This document shows positions 29,975-38,576 of a stretch of 39,222 nt of DNA, one piece after another. The position numbers were made by a program, and so were the translations under genes. The DNA is from a virus, in IMG/VR virus record IMGVR_UViG_3300025778_000037, positions 1 through 39,222 of that record; one strand, given 5' to 3'. A model generated the notes under the pieces. That model ran no database searches, was not told where the DNA came from, and saw only the letters and a program-made list of their open reading frames with translations. Each line of letters starts with the position of its first letter. Position 1 is the first letter of the stretch.

Positions 29975-31749
29975 TATGGGTTTCCTGTTCCGCGCATATC
30001 GCCAACCTCAGCAGAGATCAGAATGTTTCCAGTCTCATAATTGCCGTTGACAACATTTGACTCAAACCTGATGCGCATCTCTCGACGTTGCTCTCGCATG
30101 TCAATTTTAAGTGTATTGGGGCTAAAAACATACGGGTCTGACGTGACATCCTGATCGTTTGCGTAACCCTTACCAGTGATGTAGCAATTCATATCGCCAC
30201 TCTGAACGAAGTCAGGCTCGATGCGCTCAATGCGAATCCAGTTGTTGTTGCCTTGAATGGTTTGCGTGAACTGGTTCGGGCCACCCGTAACCCAGCCCAA
30301 GTTATTCGTTTCAAAATAACTCTGGATCGCAGTCTGCTGCGCCAAGTTGACACGGTTTGTTCCCGTCTCATGTTGCCACAGAATTGTCTTGCTCGACGAA
30401 TCAAGTTCATTGCCAGCCCAGATAGGGAAGCGAAACACTTCAGAGAATGTGCCAGCCGAGCGTCGAGCTCCAAGCCCCTCACCGACGTCATACCAAACTT
30501 TGTCGCGCACGTTGTAGATAATGGCGTCATTACATTCGGTCGCATCACCTCTTGGGTAGAACCACCATATCTCGCCCCAGCGTGGCACTTTTGATACCCA
30601 TACTTTTTGACGCTGAGCATAGTTCAGGTTGTCAAAAAAGTGGTTCATGCACATCTCATTCTTGAGCTCTTGCACAACGCCGTTGTACATCAAGAAGCGA
30701 TCTACGCCGCACCAATAATAGATGCCGTCATATTCGATAATCGAGTTTGCAGAGAGCAGCGATGACTGGCAGCTAATAAGGTCGTACTTCCAATATGTCG
30801 TGCTTGTACCTACTGTTGTTGGTGCGTAGGAAACCCGAACGAGACTGTCCAGTGACCAGAACAAGCCTGAAGGAGAAGTAGTGCCGCCGCGAATAGGCAT
30901 GCCCTTAACAATCTTGCTAGTGGCGACGTTGTTGGCGTTTGCATCTGCTGCCACCCAATTTTGAAAGTTCCCTGCAGATGAGTTCTGGATCAGTCCATTA
31001 TTGCCATACACGAAAAGGTATGGATAGATGATGCAGCATCCACCAGAGACGTTGATCTGGTTGTCAAATGTAAGCGTCTGTGTGCCTGTAGTGCCTGTAT
31101 AAGCAAGCGTCAATGTGATGTTTGTGTTGCCGCCAGTCACAACAGCAGTGGCGACTTTAGTATTCGCAGGGATGCCTGTTCCAGTGACGAGCTGACCGGG
31201 GTATACCAGCGAGTTGACTCCAGTAATTACACCCGCCGTAGAGCCGTTTGTGAGCGCGACAGCAGCCGTAAATTTACCAACCTCAGACATCGCACCACCG
31301 GGAAATGTCCCGTACAGCACAGGCGTGTTCACTGTGTTGTCGATGTTGGATAAATTGAGACCGGGGTGCGCAACAATCGTATCCGCTCCACCGTTGGAGT
31401 TGTAACCGATGTCGAATTGCCACAGGTTGTTTGCGTCTGTGGTGAAGCCTGATGTCATCGTGATTGGGTATGGGCCGCTCCCCACGCCGTCATCATTATC
31501 CGTAATCCAATACTGCATCCCAGCGTTGTAGCCAGAATACACATACGACAAGCCATTCAGCGAGCTGAGCGTCATGCCACGCGAGATGTTTGTGGCGTTC
31601 TGGAATATGCCTTTGTAGCCACCAATTTTACGAGGGCGACCACGCTGAAAGCGCATCCACGATCCATCAACAAAGCATGGCGCGTCGAAAAGCGTACCGT
31701 CGCGCTGGATACCAGCAGCGATCTTGAGCGAGATTACTTTTGCGCTCAA
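29974..31749 (-). CDS. tail hub / DNA stabilisation protein (P22 gp10-like)
   Basis: The 591-residue protein has an N-terminal FVDGSWMRFQRGRPRKIGGY and beta-rich segments throughout, as in P22 gp10-type packaged-DNA stabilisation/tail hub proteins. Residues about 160-235 (GQLVTGTGIPANTKVATAVV) look like an inserted small beta domain of the kind found in many phage structural proteins. The start is TTG at 31749, overlapping the previous stop (TTGA), with GGAGG 6 nt before it; the next in-frame ATG is too far inside. The adaptor gene is close by. Confidence 0.68.
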   Translation of the reverse strand: MSAKVISLKIAAGIQRDGTLFDAPCFVDGSWMRFQRGRPRKIGGYKGIFQNATNISRGMTLSSLNGLSYVYSGYNAGMQYWITDNDDGVGSGPYPITMTSGFTTDANNLWQFDIGYNSNGGADTIVAHPGLNLSNIDNTVNTPVLYGTFPGGAMSEVGKFTAAVALTNGSTAGVITGVNSLVYPGQLVTGTGIPANTKVATAVVTGGNTNITLTLAYTGTTGTQTLTFDNQINVSGGCCIIYPYLFVYGNNGLIQNSSAGNFQNWVAADANANNVATSKIVKGMPIRGGTTSPSGLFWSLDSLVRVSYAPTTVGTSTTYWKYDLISCQSSLLSANSIIEYDGIYYWCGVDRFLMYNGVVQELKNEMCMNHFFDNLNYAQRQKVWVSKVPRWGEIWWFYPRGDATECNDAIIYNVRDKVWYDVGEGLGARRSAGTFSEVFRFPIWAGNELDSSSKTILWQHETGTNRVNLAQQTAIQSYFETNNLGWVTGGPNQFTQTIQGNNNWIRIERIEPDFVQSGDMNCYITGKGYANDQDVTSDPYVFSPNTLKIDMREQRREMRIRFESNVVNGNYETGNILISAEVGDMRGTGNP

Positions 31750-32969
31750 AATGTACCTCCACTGATTCCTGCGGGTACGGCAAGACCAGTTGACGATAAT
31801 GTCATGGCGTTGCTACCAGAAAGTGAAAATGCAACTTGACCTGTGGCTGGGTGATACATACCTGTGTTTGTATCGCCAGTGAAGTTCAGTGGTGGCGCTG
31901 CAGCCGATCCAGATGCGAGCGTCAAATTACTTACCAGCGATCCGCCAGCGGCTGAGCTTGAGTTGTAGACGTTTGTTCCATCGCACACAACAGTCAGCGT
32001 CTGACCTTGCGGGACAATTACAGTCGACGCACCGACAGATGATGTTTTAAATGTCAGCGAGTATGAACCAGTCGTCTGGTTGTTCAGGTAATAAATTTGA
32101 ACTGTTGACGGCAGTACGATAATCACGTTACCTGTCAGCGCACCAAAATATTCCTGCACGACGTTGGCATACTCGACCGCTGAGAGCGTGTATGTGCCTG
32201 TCGCGATTGTCTTGGCTAGTTGGGTATAGGCAAACGTGTTTGAACGCCCATACGCGAACGTGGAGTACCCGTTGACGCCATTGGATACGATCACCAGCGA
32301 TTCGGTCAACTGAAGCTGCTGCGTAGCGTTTCCATCAATCGTATCTGTTCCGCTCGGAGTCAGCGTGACAATGCCCGATCCGCCATTGCGAACCATGACA
32401 AACCAACCATTGCCAACAACAGCAGATGATGGCAGCGTAACGACACCAACACCAGACGACCAAACCAAAAATTGCGCACGATATGTGGCGTTGAGAGTAA
32501 TGTTTGAGTACAACGCGCTCTCAGCATATGTCTGGTTGAGCGTCGTGTTGATCGCCGTTAGACCATATCCTGCCAAGGTTGCGGAGTTTGCCGACGAAGT
32601 ACCTGCACCAAACGTGACAGTAGACCAAATACCTGCATTTGTAGAGTTGTCCGTTAAATAAATGTATTGAGCAATACCAGAGGCAATCGATACGATTGTT
32701 CCGCCAGTGGCATTGGTGACTGTGAATGTGTTCGAGCCGATATTGCGAATCAGCACACTTTGACCAGTCGATACCTGAAGCGCAGATGGCATGATCAGGT
32801 TCAGGCTGGTGGTGGTCGCAGTGACTTCGATGATGGAGGCGACGACGCTTGAGGTGTTGCCGTTGACGGGCCACTGCAGCGTCGTGCTCGCCGATAACGT
32901 CAGCGACTCATACCCAACCTGCGATGGCGAGAGCGTCTGACCTGTAAATGGATTGACGTAAGTTGTCAT
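31746..32969 (-). CDS. tail fibre / appendage protein
   Basis: A 407-residue beta-rich protein, high in Thr, Ser, Val and Gly, with repeated short strands (for example VMVRNGGSGIVTLTPSGTDT). The C-terminal FTGDTNTGMYHPATGQVAFS followed by AMTLSSTGL is a common phage fibre end domain. Likely part of the host-contact apparatus. GAGGAAA precedes the ATG. No cleavage or chaperone domain seen. Confidence 0.68.
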   Translation of the reverse strand: MTTYVNPFTGQTLSPSQVGYESLTLSASTTLQWPVNGNTSSVVASIIEVTATTTSLNLIMPSALQVSTGQSVLIRNIGSNTFTVTNATGGTIVSIASGIAQYIYLTDNSTNAGIWSTVTFGAGTSSANSATLAGYGLTAINTTLNQTYAESALYSNITLNATYRAQFLVWSSGVGVVTLPSSAVVGNGWFVMVRNGGSGIVTLTPSGTDTIDGNATQQLQLTESLVIVSNGVNGYSTFAYGRSNTFAYTQLAKTIATGTYTLSAVEYANVVQEYFGALTGNVIIVLPSTVQIYYLNNQTTGSYSLTFKTSSVGASTVIVPQGQTLTVVCDGTNVYNSSSAAGGSLVSNLTLASGSAAAPPLNFTGDTNTGMYHPATGQVAFSLSGSNAMTLSSTGLAVPAGISGGTF

Positions 32970-32978
32970 AATTTCCTC

Positions 32979-33608
32979 TTAACTATCCACAGCCACGGCT
33001 GAGCGGTCGCCCACGCGAGTCACGTCCTCAGCCTTGAGCGCCTGCATCGCCATGTCGTATTTCTGCTGGAAAATCTGCCGCGCATCATCTTTCAGGTAGA
33101 TCACCGCTTGAAGAAGTGTTCCAAAAAGCATCGCGTTTGGAGCATTATTTGTGATCCAATTTGTTTGATTTTCTGAAGACAAGGGTTGAAGACGTTCATA
33201 ATAAAGTACCTCAAAGGTGTACGCTTGATCGGGCGTGGGAGAGACTATCCAGTGATCGTAGTCATAATCGCCGTAATACAATGGCAACCCTGTCGCGCCT
33301 GAGCTGTTGTAAAACTCAAGATATTCGTACTTGCGCAAAAAAAGCGGGGTCTTCACGCCGCTTGCAGTTACATTCATCGACACCGTCTTGCGCCAGCGAG
33401 CAGGCTTTTGCAGGATCGGATTGCTTGGGCTCATTGTCGCTGTAACGACTTGAATCTGTCCGAGCGTTTTGATCTGCTGGGCGATCTCAAACTCAGCGAG
33501 GGTAATAAATGTGGGGATTTGGTCGACAACAGACGCATCACTACGTTCGAGATACTGCTCGACCGACGTGATCAAATTGTCATAGGTGAGGGTGAATGAT
33601 GTCGTCAT
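32979..33608 (-). CDS. head-tail adaptor / P22 gp4-like protein
   Basis: A 209-residue protein, LTYDNLITSVEQYLERSDAS then FITLAEFEIAQQIKTLGQIQ, PARWRKTVSM and a C-terminal MLFGTLLQAVIYLKDD. This layout matches phage adaptor proteins (P22 gp4-like) that bind under the portal. P22 gp4 also has muralytic activity; no such motif is visible here. GGAA precedes the ATG. Confidence 0.75.
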   Translation of the reverse strand: MTTSFTLTYDNLITSVEQYLERSDASVVDQIPTFITLAEFEIAQQIKTLGQIQVVTATMSPSNPILQKPARWRKTVSMNVTASGVKTPLFLRKYEYLEFYNSSGATGLPLYYGDYDYDHWIVSPTPDQAYTFEVLYYERLQPLSSENQTNWITNNAPNAMLFGTLLQAVIYLKDDARQIFQQKYDMAMQALKAEDVTRVGDRSAVAVDS

Positions 33609-33671
33609 GTTTGCGATTCCAAAAAAGGCGGATTCCGTTTGTTACAAACAGACACCATCCAATTTTACCCC

Positions 33672-34292
33672 TTATCCTTGTTTATTGAAATAGTCAATTA
33701 GCTTTTGATATTTCAGCTTTCGGTCGTCAATCCCGTTTAATCCGCCATTAATCCTGCGGGTCATGCCTTCTACATCACTGGCATCTGCCAGCGCATTTAA
33801 CCGATGAGTAGACCAAAACCAACCAGCAGATAGAGCAGCAACATCGGGGGACTCAACAATCTCAGGATGAGATACAGTGTCAAGCCCACAAGCATTACCA
33901 AATGCAGTGTAATTATCCTTGCCCGTGAGTTGAATAAGACCTCTCCCACGGTATTTAAAACCTTCTCCCGAAGCTTCATCGCCATTTCCATTTTTATCAC
34001 AGTATGCTCTGTTCGCAATTTTTTCTGGCTTCATTGCGTAAGCTTGCGCTAGTTCAATCGTAAAGCGTTTGGGCCAAAAACGTAACAACATATCTGCGCG
34101 GTAATTCAGGCTCTCAACTACAAGCTTAAGACCGCCTGACTCATGCCCAATTTGAGACAAGAATCCAGCAATACGCTCAGGCGTGTTGATTTCAAATTTC
34201 TCGCATGTGACGTTCAATGCATCAACCCACTTGTCTGCCGTAGCTGCATCGCATACATGCCCATCGATCAATAACTCTTTACTTATTAGCAT
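33672..34292 (-). CDS. endolysin, glycoside hydrolase family 19 (chitinase/lysozyme-like)
   Basis: The 206-residue protein has IAGFLSQIGHESGGLKLVVE, holding the GH19 catalytic Glu in the HES context, then NYRADMLLRFWPKRF and GFKYRGRGLIQLTGKDNYTA. It would cut the glycan of peptidoglycan at lysis. No signal peptide is visible, so it needs the holin. A TTG at 34304 is open in frame, but the ATG at 34292 has GGAAAAG upstream. It overlaps the small membrane protein gene by 14 bp. Confidence 0.88.
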   Translation of the reverse strand: MLISKELLIDGHVCDAATADKWVDALNVTCEKFEINTPERIAGFLSQIGHESGGLKLVVESLNYRADMLLRFWPKRFTIELAQAYAMKPEKIANRAYCDKNGNGDEASGEGFKYRGRGLIQLTGKDNYTAFGNACGLDTVSHPEIVESPDVAALSAGWFWSTHRLNALADASDVEGMTRRINGGLNGIDDRKLKYQKLIDYFNKQG

Positions 34293-34494
34293 TGTCTTTT
34301 CCAATCTTGATTCCAGCTATTGTTCCAACGAAAGCACCAATAATCGTATTAAATGCTGGTGTAATCATTTTAAATATTTCAGCATTGTCTACAATCGGAT
34401 CAAACAAACCAGCCAAAACAACACCAACTGTAGCAACAACAACAACAGAAAGCGTAATGCAACACACCATTGTTATACGATCACCTACATTCAT
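34279..34494 (-). CDS. small two-TM protein, putative holin partner
   Basis: A 71-residue protein with two hydrophobic segments (about 8-30 and 46-62) and a short basic tail (KIGKDNANK). It sits between the three-TM holin and the endolysin, overlapping both, so a holin, antiholin or pinholin role is likely. No spanin lipobox is visible. Confidence 0.62.
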   Translation of the reverse strand: MNVGDRITMVCCITLSVVVVATVGVVLAGLFDPIVDNAEIFKMITPAFNTIIGAFVGTIAGIKIGKDNANK

Positions 34495-34898
34495 TTTGTT
34501 GCAACTCCTTTGATTTTATCCAGAGAGCGCAATCCACCCATGCCTAACATCCCCAGCAAGACTTGCATGGTCAAAGTAGTATCAATGGCAGGGAATGCGC
34601 CTGTATAGCCTACAAGGGTCGCTATGAGGCGTGCAATGGGCTCTATGATGCTGACATATGCCAGACCTAAACCGCACACCCAGCCAGCAAATGGACGCCA
34701 GCCTGCCACAAATATGGAGTCGGATGCCGCTTCGACCTTATTGATGTCCATCTGCCCAGTAATTGCGGCGAGGTCACCATCCTGTTGCATTTTGAGTAAT
34801 GCGAGCTGTGCTGCATCTCGTTGTGCGGGGTCAGGAAAAATACGAGTGATTATCGTATTGCCGATGTCTAACAGTGCGCTTACTGGGTCGAGTGCCAT
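34491..34898 (-). CDS. three-TM holin (GTA holin family)
   Basis: The 135-residue protein starts MALDPVSALLDIGNTIITRI, has a soluble helix with QRDAAQLALLKMQQDGD, then WRPFAGWVCGLGLAYVSIIE and two more hydrophobic segments. This matches the GTA_holin_3TM family. It would open the inner membrane for the endolysin. ATGA overlap to the next lysis gene. Confidence 0.82.
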   Translation of the reverse strand: MALDPVSALLDIGNTIITRIFPDPAQRDAAQLALLKMQQDGDLAAITGQMDINKVEAASDSIFVAGWRPFAGWVCGLGLAYVSIIEPIARLIATLVGYTGAFPAIDTTLTMQVLLGMLGMGGLRSLDKIKGVATK

Positions 34899-35152
34899 TA
34901 TCTGTCTGCCTTGTTGTCGAGCTTGTCATAGACCTTGTCTATAAGCTGCTCGATTCTGTCAAACCTCGTATTGATCTCTGACTTCAGTGTTGCAAGATCA
35001 GATTTTTTTACATAGTTATCAGAAATAGATAGCTCAAGCCTGCACTGATCAGCTTGCAATGTTTTGACAGCATCCCACATCTGTCGGGCAAACCATCCGA
35101 GTACACTTAAAAGTGCTCCCAGCCCTAAATTTATGACATGCTGCCAGTCCAT
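34898..35152 (-). CDS. N-terminal TM protein with coiled coil, lysis cassette
   Basis: An 84-residue protein: one N-terminal membrane helix (WQHVINLGLGALLSVLGWFA) then a coiled coil to the end (RFDRIEQLIDKVYDKLDNK). This shape recurs in phage lysis cassettes (XhlA- or i-spanin-like), but the family is unsure. A GTG at 35158 is in frame; the ATG at 35152 has GAGGTG upstream and is preferred. TAATG overlap with the holin. Confidence 0.65.
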   Translation of the reverse strand: MDWQHVINLGLGALLSVLGWFARQMWDAVKTLQADQCRLELSISDNYVKKSDLATLKSEINTRFDRIEQLIDKVYDKLDNKADR

Positions 35153-35159
35153 ATTCACC

Positions 35160-35336
35160 TCAGAAGTTTTTCAATGTTTTTGCAAGGCGAGCGCGTTTCC
35201 CTTCGACATCGGGCTTCTTTGCTGCTGCGTTTAATTTCTTTGCAGGAATCTTTTTGCCCTCTGGGACGCCAAGTTCACGATGTAAAGCCCCTTTGTGTTT
35301 TATTGCACCAGCAATCCAATTTTTATTTGTTGCCAT
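35160..35336 (-). CDS. small basic conserved phage protein
   Basis: A 58-residue very basic protein, MATNKNWIAGAIKHKGALHR then ELGVPEGKKIPAKKLNAAA and RARLAKTLKNF. The WIxGAIKHxGALxxxLxVPEGxKIPxxKL pattern is common in phage late operons, role unknown; nucleic-acid binding or virion packing is possible. GAGG precedes the ATG, which lies inside the end of the upstream gene. Confidence 0.65.
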   Translation of the reverse strand: MATNKNWIAGAIKHKGALHRELGVPEGKKIPAKKLNAAAKKPDVEGKRARLAKTLKNF

Positions 35337-35685
35337 TTTGAACCTCTACCACGGGATTTGCGGATTCAACCACAGCAGGAGCAGGATCAGCAGGAACAGC
35401 TTCAGCTTGTTGTTCCACAGAAGCTTCAACAACGGGTGAAATAGCATCAGCAGCAACACTAGCGGTAACATCAGGAATATTAACGGCAACAACAGGAGAA
35501 TTGTTATCGGTTGCAGGAGTGAATGTAGATGCTTGTTGGGCATTGACAGCTCCGGGAAGAGTGACGATAGGTGCGCCGGGTTCTACATATTTTGTATGTA
35601 GCCAATCAATAAACTTATGAATTTCAGTCGCAACTTCTGTTTCATAATTAGCCAAATGCTCACGAATCTCTTTTAAGAATTGCAT
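35323..35685 (-). CDS. hypothetical protein with Ala/Val/Pro-rich tail
   Basis: A 120-residue protein: helical N-terminus (MQFLKEIREHLANYETEVAT, then IHKFIDWLHTKYV) and a low-complexity Ala/Val/Pro/Glu tail from about residue 50. AAGGAG precedes the ATG. Not recognised; a flexible linker or virion decoration role is possible. Confidence 0.55.
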   Translation of the reverse strand: MQFLKEIREHLANYETEVATEIHKFIDWLHTKYVEPGAPIVTLPGAVNAQQASTFTPATDNNSPVVAVNIPDVTASVAADAISPVVEASVEQQAEAVPADPAPAVVESANPVVEVQNGNK

Positions 35686-35688
35686 GAC

Positions 35689-35826
35689 TTACTCCTTTGG
35701 TTGTTCAGGTTCAGAGAGCTTTGCCGCCTCAGATTGAATAGCATTAATCAGTTGAGCCACTTCAGCGAAAGGCTTTGTGCCGAGGTAACCGAGGATTGCG
35801 TTGATAAGGTCGATTGATAAATGCAT
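35689..35826 (-). CDS. 45-residue hypothetical protein
   Basis: A helical protein MHLSIDLINAILGYLGTKPF, then AEVAQLINAIQSEAAKLSE and a polar end (PEQPKE). AAGGA lies 7 nt before the ATG and the gene fits exactly between neighbours. Its role is unknown. Confidence 0.52.
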   Translation of the reverse strand: MHLSIDLINAILGYLGTKPFAEVAQLINAIQSEAAKLSEPEQPKE

Positions 35827-35838
35827 GTTATGTCCTTG

Positions 35839-35991
35839 TTAAAAAGTTATCCAACTTGATCCGTTGTAATACTCCATAGCAACTATGGTTGTATTAAAAC
35901 GCATCATACCCGCAGTAGGAGACGCAGGACGTTGTGCCGTTGTTCCCGATGGATACTGAAGATAGTCTACGTTTTGAATTTCAAGAGCCAT
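35839..35991 (-). CDS. small tail-fibre module protein (GTTAQRP module)
   Basis: A 50-residue protein made almost only of the shared module: YPSGTTAQRPASPTAGMMRF and NTT, then EYYNGSSWITF. It looks like the N-terminal piece of the fibre genes next to it without a body. Either a functional short decoration protein or a remnant of a fibre gene. The ribosome site is weak. Confidence 0.55.
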   Translation of the reverse strand: MALEIQNVDYLQYPSGTTAQRPASPTAGMMRFNTTIVAMEYYNGSSWITF

Positions 35992-35994
35992 GAT

Positions 35995-36927
35995 TTACGC
36001 CGTGTAAGAACCTGAAGCGTTAAATTGCAAAATGGTATTTGCACCTGATGTTGTAATAACTGGTGATCCTGTGTAAGTGCCTGTATAGCGCAAAGTAGGG
36101 ATAGAAAGAATTACAACACCTGAACCACCTGCGCCACCGGGGTTAGAGGCTACGTCCGCACCACCACCACCGCCTCCTCCTGTGTTAGCTGTGCCAGCGG
36201 TTCCAGTGCCTGTTCCAGAACCAGCACCACCACCGCCTGCGCCGCCAGCACCGCCTGTTGTAAATGCGCCGCCACCGCCACCGCCTGCATACGTTACAGA
36301 TGATCCAGTAATGGATGAGGCAGTTCCTGCACCCCCTGCCCCACCGATGTAAGTTCCAGCAGCAGGATTACCTACCGCACCTGCGCCGCCGCCACCACCA
36401 CCCGCTGCGTTTGCTCCACCTTGACCGCCAGTATTACCTTGAATATTAGTTGCACCATAACCTGCGGCTGTTCCACTTGACCCACTACCACCACCAGACG
36501 CACCGTAAGAACCTGCCGCACTATTATTCCCACCAGCACCACCACCAATGACAACAAAATTTGACGTAAATGATGAGTTTGACCCATTTGCTGAAGAAGC
36601 CGCACCGCCTGCGCCAACAGTAACTGCATAAGTTGTTCCAACCAACAAAGCCAAAGAAGATATTGCAAAAAAGCCGCCTGCGCCACCACCTCCTGAACCA
36701 CCATTGCCAGCCGCCGCACCACCCGCACCACCGCCGCCACCACCACCGACAATTAAAGCGGAAATAGCATAACTACCCGGAGCTAACCAGCTTGTGCCGT
36801 TGTAATACTCAAGCAATCCAGTTGTTGAGTTGTAGCGAGCCATCCCAGCCGCAGGCGTAGTCGGGCGTTGCGCCGTAGTACCGTTAGGCATTTGAACGTA
36901 ATCTGTACCGCCAACAACTAACGCCAT
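35995..36927 (-). CDS. glycine-rich tail fibre / adhesin-like protein, copy A
   Basis: A 310-residue protein: GTTAQRPTTPAAGMARYN module (about 16-35) and EYYNGTSW, then from about 55 to 275 a glycine-rich domain with many runs of 4-8 Gly, and a C-terminal beta piece (LQFNASGSYTA). Glycine-rich phage fibre domains of this kind fold as polyglycine II bundles in the T-even/S16 gp38 adhesins, where loops contact the receptor. Paralogue of the gene at 37311. AAGGAAA precedes the ATG. Confidence 0.72.
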   Translation of the reverse strand: MALVVGGTDYVQMPNGTTAQRPTTPAAGMARYNSTTGLLEYYNGTSWLAPGSYAISALIVGGGGGGGAGGAAAGNGGSGGGGAGGFFAISSLALLVGTTYAVTVGAGGAASSANGSNSSFTSNFVVIGGGAGGNNSAAGSYGASGGGSGSSGTAAGYGATNIQGNTGGQGGANAAGGGGGGAGAVGNPAAGTYIGGAGGAGTASSITGSSVTYAGGGGGGAFTTGGAGGAGGGGAGSGTGTGTAGTANTGGGGGGGADVASNPGGAGGSGVVILSIPTLRYTGTYTGSPVITTSGANTILQFNASGSYTA

Positions 36928-36940
36928 GATCTTTCCTTAA

Positions 36941-37294
36941 TTAAGCTGCAACAACTTCTTTCCAAGCCAACGTGGGCTCATCCCACTGATAGGCTTTACC
37001 ATCAGCAGGCATAGCAACAGGTGCTTCCCACAGAATCGTCAATGGGCTTAATACCCATGATGGGAAAGGTTGAGGCGCAACAAATACGTCATTGACTGCA
37101 TCATATGTGTAACCGATACCAGCAAAGTTACCACGCAGAGGAGTGCCACCTTGAGTGTGCTTGTTGCCATATGTGTTGTAACTGGTCTGAATCCACTGAC
37201 CGGGGCTATTGTCCACGAACGTGTCGAAGAATTCCTGTTCAGCAACAATCACTTGAGTGACTTTACCATCTACTACTTTTGCAAAATGTGACAT
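36941..37294 (-). CDS. small fibre-associated protein (chaperone-like, uncharacterised)
   Basis: A 117-residue protein, MSHFAKVVDGKVTQVIVAEQ then QWIQTSYNTYGNKHTQGG, YTYDAVNDVFVAPQPFPSW and a C-terminal W/P-rich part. I recognise the pattern from proteins beside tail fibres in cyanophages and freshwater phages, sometimes labelled fibre assembly or structural. It lies between the two glycine-rich genes. AGGAG precedes the ATG. Confidence 0.65.
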   Translation of the reverse strand: MSHFAKVVDGKVTQVIVAEQEFFDTFVDNSPGQWIQTSYNTYGNKHTQGGTPLRGNFAGIGYTYDAVNDVFVAPQPFPSWVLSPLTILWEAPVAMPADGKAYQWDEPTLAWKEVVAA

Positions 37295-37310
37295 TTAAAT
37301 ATCTCCTGAA

Positions 37311-38291
37311 TTAAGCGGTATATGTACCGGAAGAAGTGAATGTGTGAATAGAGTTGCCGCCGATAAACGTATATGTTCCGCCAGAACCACGTTGTGCGCC
37401 AGCATAAGAAATAATCACAATACCAGAGCCACCTGCGCCACCAGTACCTGAGCCACCACCGCCGCCGCCACCACCGCCTGTATTAGATGTCCCTGCGACA
37501 CCATTTCCAGAAGTAGAACCAGCTCCACCTCCACCATTACCGCCAGCTCCTGATCCGCCACCAGTATAACCAGCACCACCACCGCCGCCAGCATAAAAAA
37601 GGGCTGAACCTGAAATTGATGAAGATATACCTACACCGCCAGCTCCACCAGTACCCGGATTGCCAGCACCAGTACCAGCACCCGCTGTTCCTACAGCTCC
37701 AGCTCCGCCGCCACCCGAACCAGCGTACAAAGAGGTTGTGTTACCTCCTGCATAACCTTGTCCTGCTGTGCCTGATCCAGCTCCGCCACCATAACCAGAA
37801 GAGCCTCCACCAGAACCACCGCCCAAACCAGAACCGTTAGCGTTATCCGAACCACCGCCGCCGCCACCTACAGCAACAGCAATTGCTCCAAAAGAAGAGT
37901 TGTTACCATTTGCGCCGCGTGCGGTATTTGTCGCACCACCAGTTCCGCCAGTTCCAACAGTGATTGTGTAGGCTGTCAAGGGTGTAAGAGTAGCGGTTGA
38001 CGAAATCAATCCACCTGCTCCACCACCTCCAGCTATAAGGTTTGCGCCACCACCGCCACCTCCAGCAACAACAAGATAATTTACTGAATATGTACTTGAA
38101 GCAACTGCTGCCCATGCGCTACCTTGCCATGTTTCAAGCACATTAAGCGTTGTATTCCATCGTGTATAACCCAGTGATGGCGATGCAGGTCGTTGAGCAG
38201 TTGTTCCAGTAGGAAATCCTGATGCCCCCGTTCCATTGGATGTTACGTTGTCAGTAACAATACCTGAAGTGCCTGAAATGGTTGTTGTCAT
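37311..38291 (-). CDS. glycine-rich tail fibre / adhesin-like protein, copy B
   Basis: A 326-residue protein: module FPTGTTAQRPASPSLGYTRW with ETWQGSAW (about 26-65), then YLVVAGGGGGGANLIAGGGG and a glycine-rich domain to about 295, ending IHTFTSSGTYTA. It shows the same layout as copy A. The repeated Gly codons and GCC/ACC runs on the plus strand make recombination between the two copies likely. AAGGAAA precedes the ATG. Confidence 0.74.
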   Translation of the reverse strand: MTTTISGTSGIVTDNVTSNGTGASGFPTGTTAQRPASPSLGYTRWNTTLNVLETWQGSAWAAVASSTYSVNYLVVAGGGGGGANLIAGGGGAGGLISSTATLTPLTAYTITVGTGGTGGATNTARGANGNNSSFGAIAVAVGGGGGGSDNANGSGLGGGSGGGSSGYGGGAGSGTAGQGYAGGNTTSLYAGSGGGGAGAVGTAGAGTGAGNPGTGGAGGVGISSSISGSALFYAGGGGGAGYTGGGSGAGGNGGGGAGSTSGNGVAGTSNTGGGGGGGGGSGTGGAGGSGIVIISYAGAQRGSGGTYTFIGGNSIHTFTSSGTYTA

Positions 38292-38300
38292 GTTCTTTCC

Positions 38301-38573
38301 TTAATAAGAGCCGTCAGTGGCTTTCCACGCTGAACCGTTGTAATACTCAGCCTTTACAGTCGTTGTATTCATCCGCAATTGCCCTACAACAGGACTAGCA
38401 GGACGTTGTGCGGTCGTACCAACAGGTAACTGAGTAGCTCCAGTAGTAGAATCTGCATTGATCAAAACACCTGCAGCAGCAGGAACTGACATGACAAAGT
38501 TGGACGCAGTGTCAGCAGCGTTCAAAGTAACTGATCCGCCCGATGGTGCTGCAAGTTTAATATTCCCAGCCAT
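38301..38573 (-). CDS. small tail-fibre module protein
   Basis: A 90-residue protein: an N-terminal piece NIKLAAPSGGSVTLNAADTA and SNFVMSVPAAAGVL, then the shared module LPVGTTAQRPASPVVGQLRM and EYYNGSAWKATDGSY. The N-terminal piece is related to that of the next gene (NPVDTASNVSVIVQAANGVL), so the pair are paralogues. Probably a short fibre or base component. Confidence 0.62.
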   Translation of the reverse strand: MAGNIKLAAPSGGSVTLNAADTASNFVMSVPAAAGVLINADSTTGATQLPVGTTAQRPASPVVGQLRMNTTTVKAEYYNGSAWKATDGSY

Positions 38574-38576
38574 GTT

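Noticed and set aside
30189-30620. 143-codon same-strand frame inside the tail hub gene
   Set aside because: Shadow of a well-supported gene, without a Shine-Dalgarno sequence; it shows that long same-strand shadows occur here by chance.
36372-36752. 126-residue Val/Gln-rich frame within the glycine-rich fibre gene
   Set aside because: It is the shifted reading of GGT/GGA glycine codons and has no start signal.
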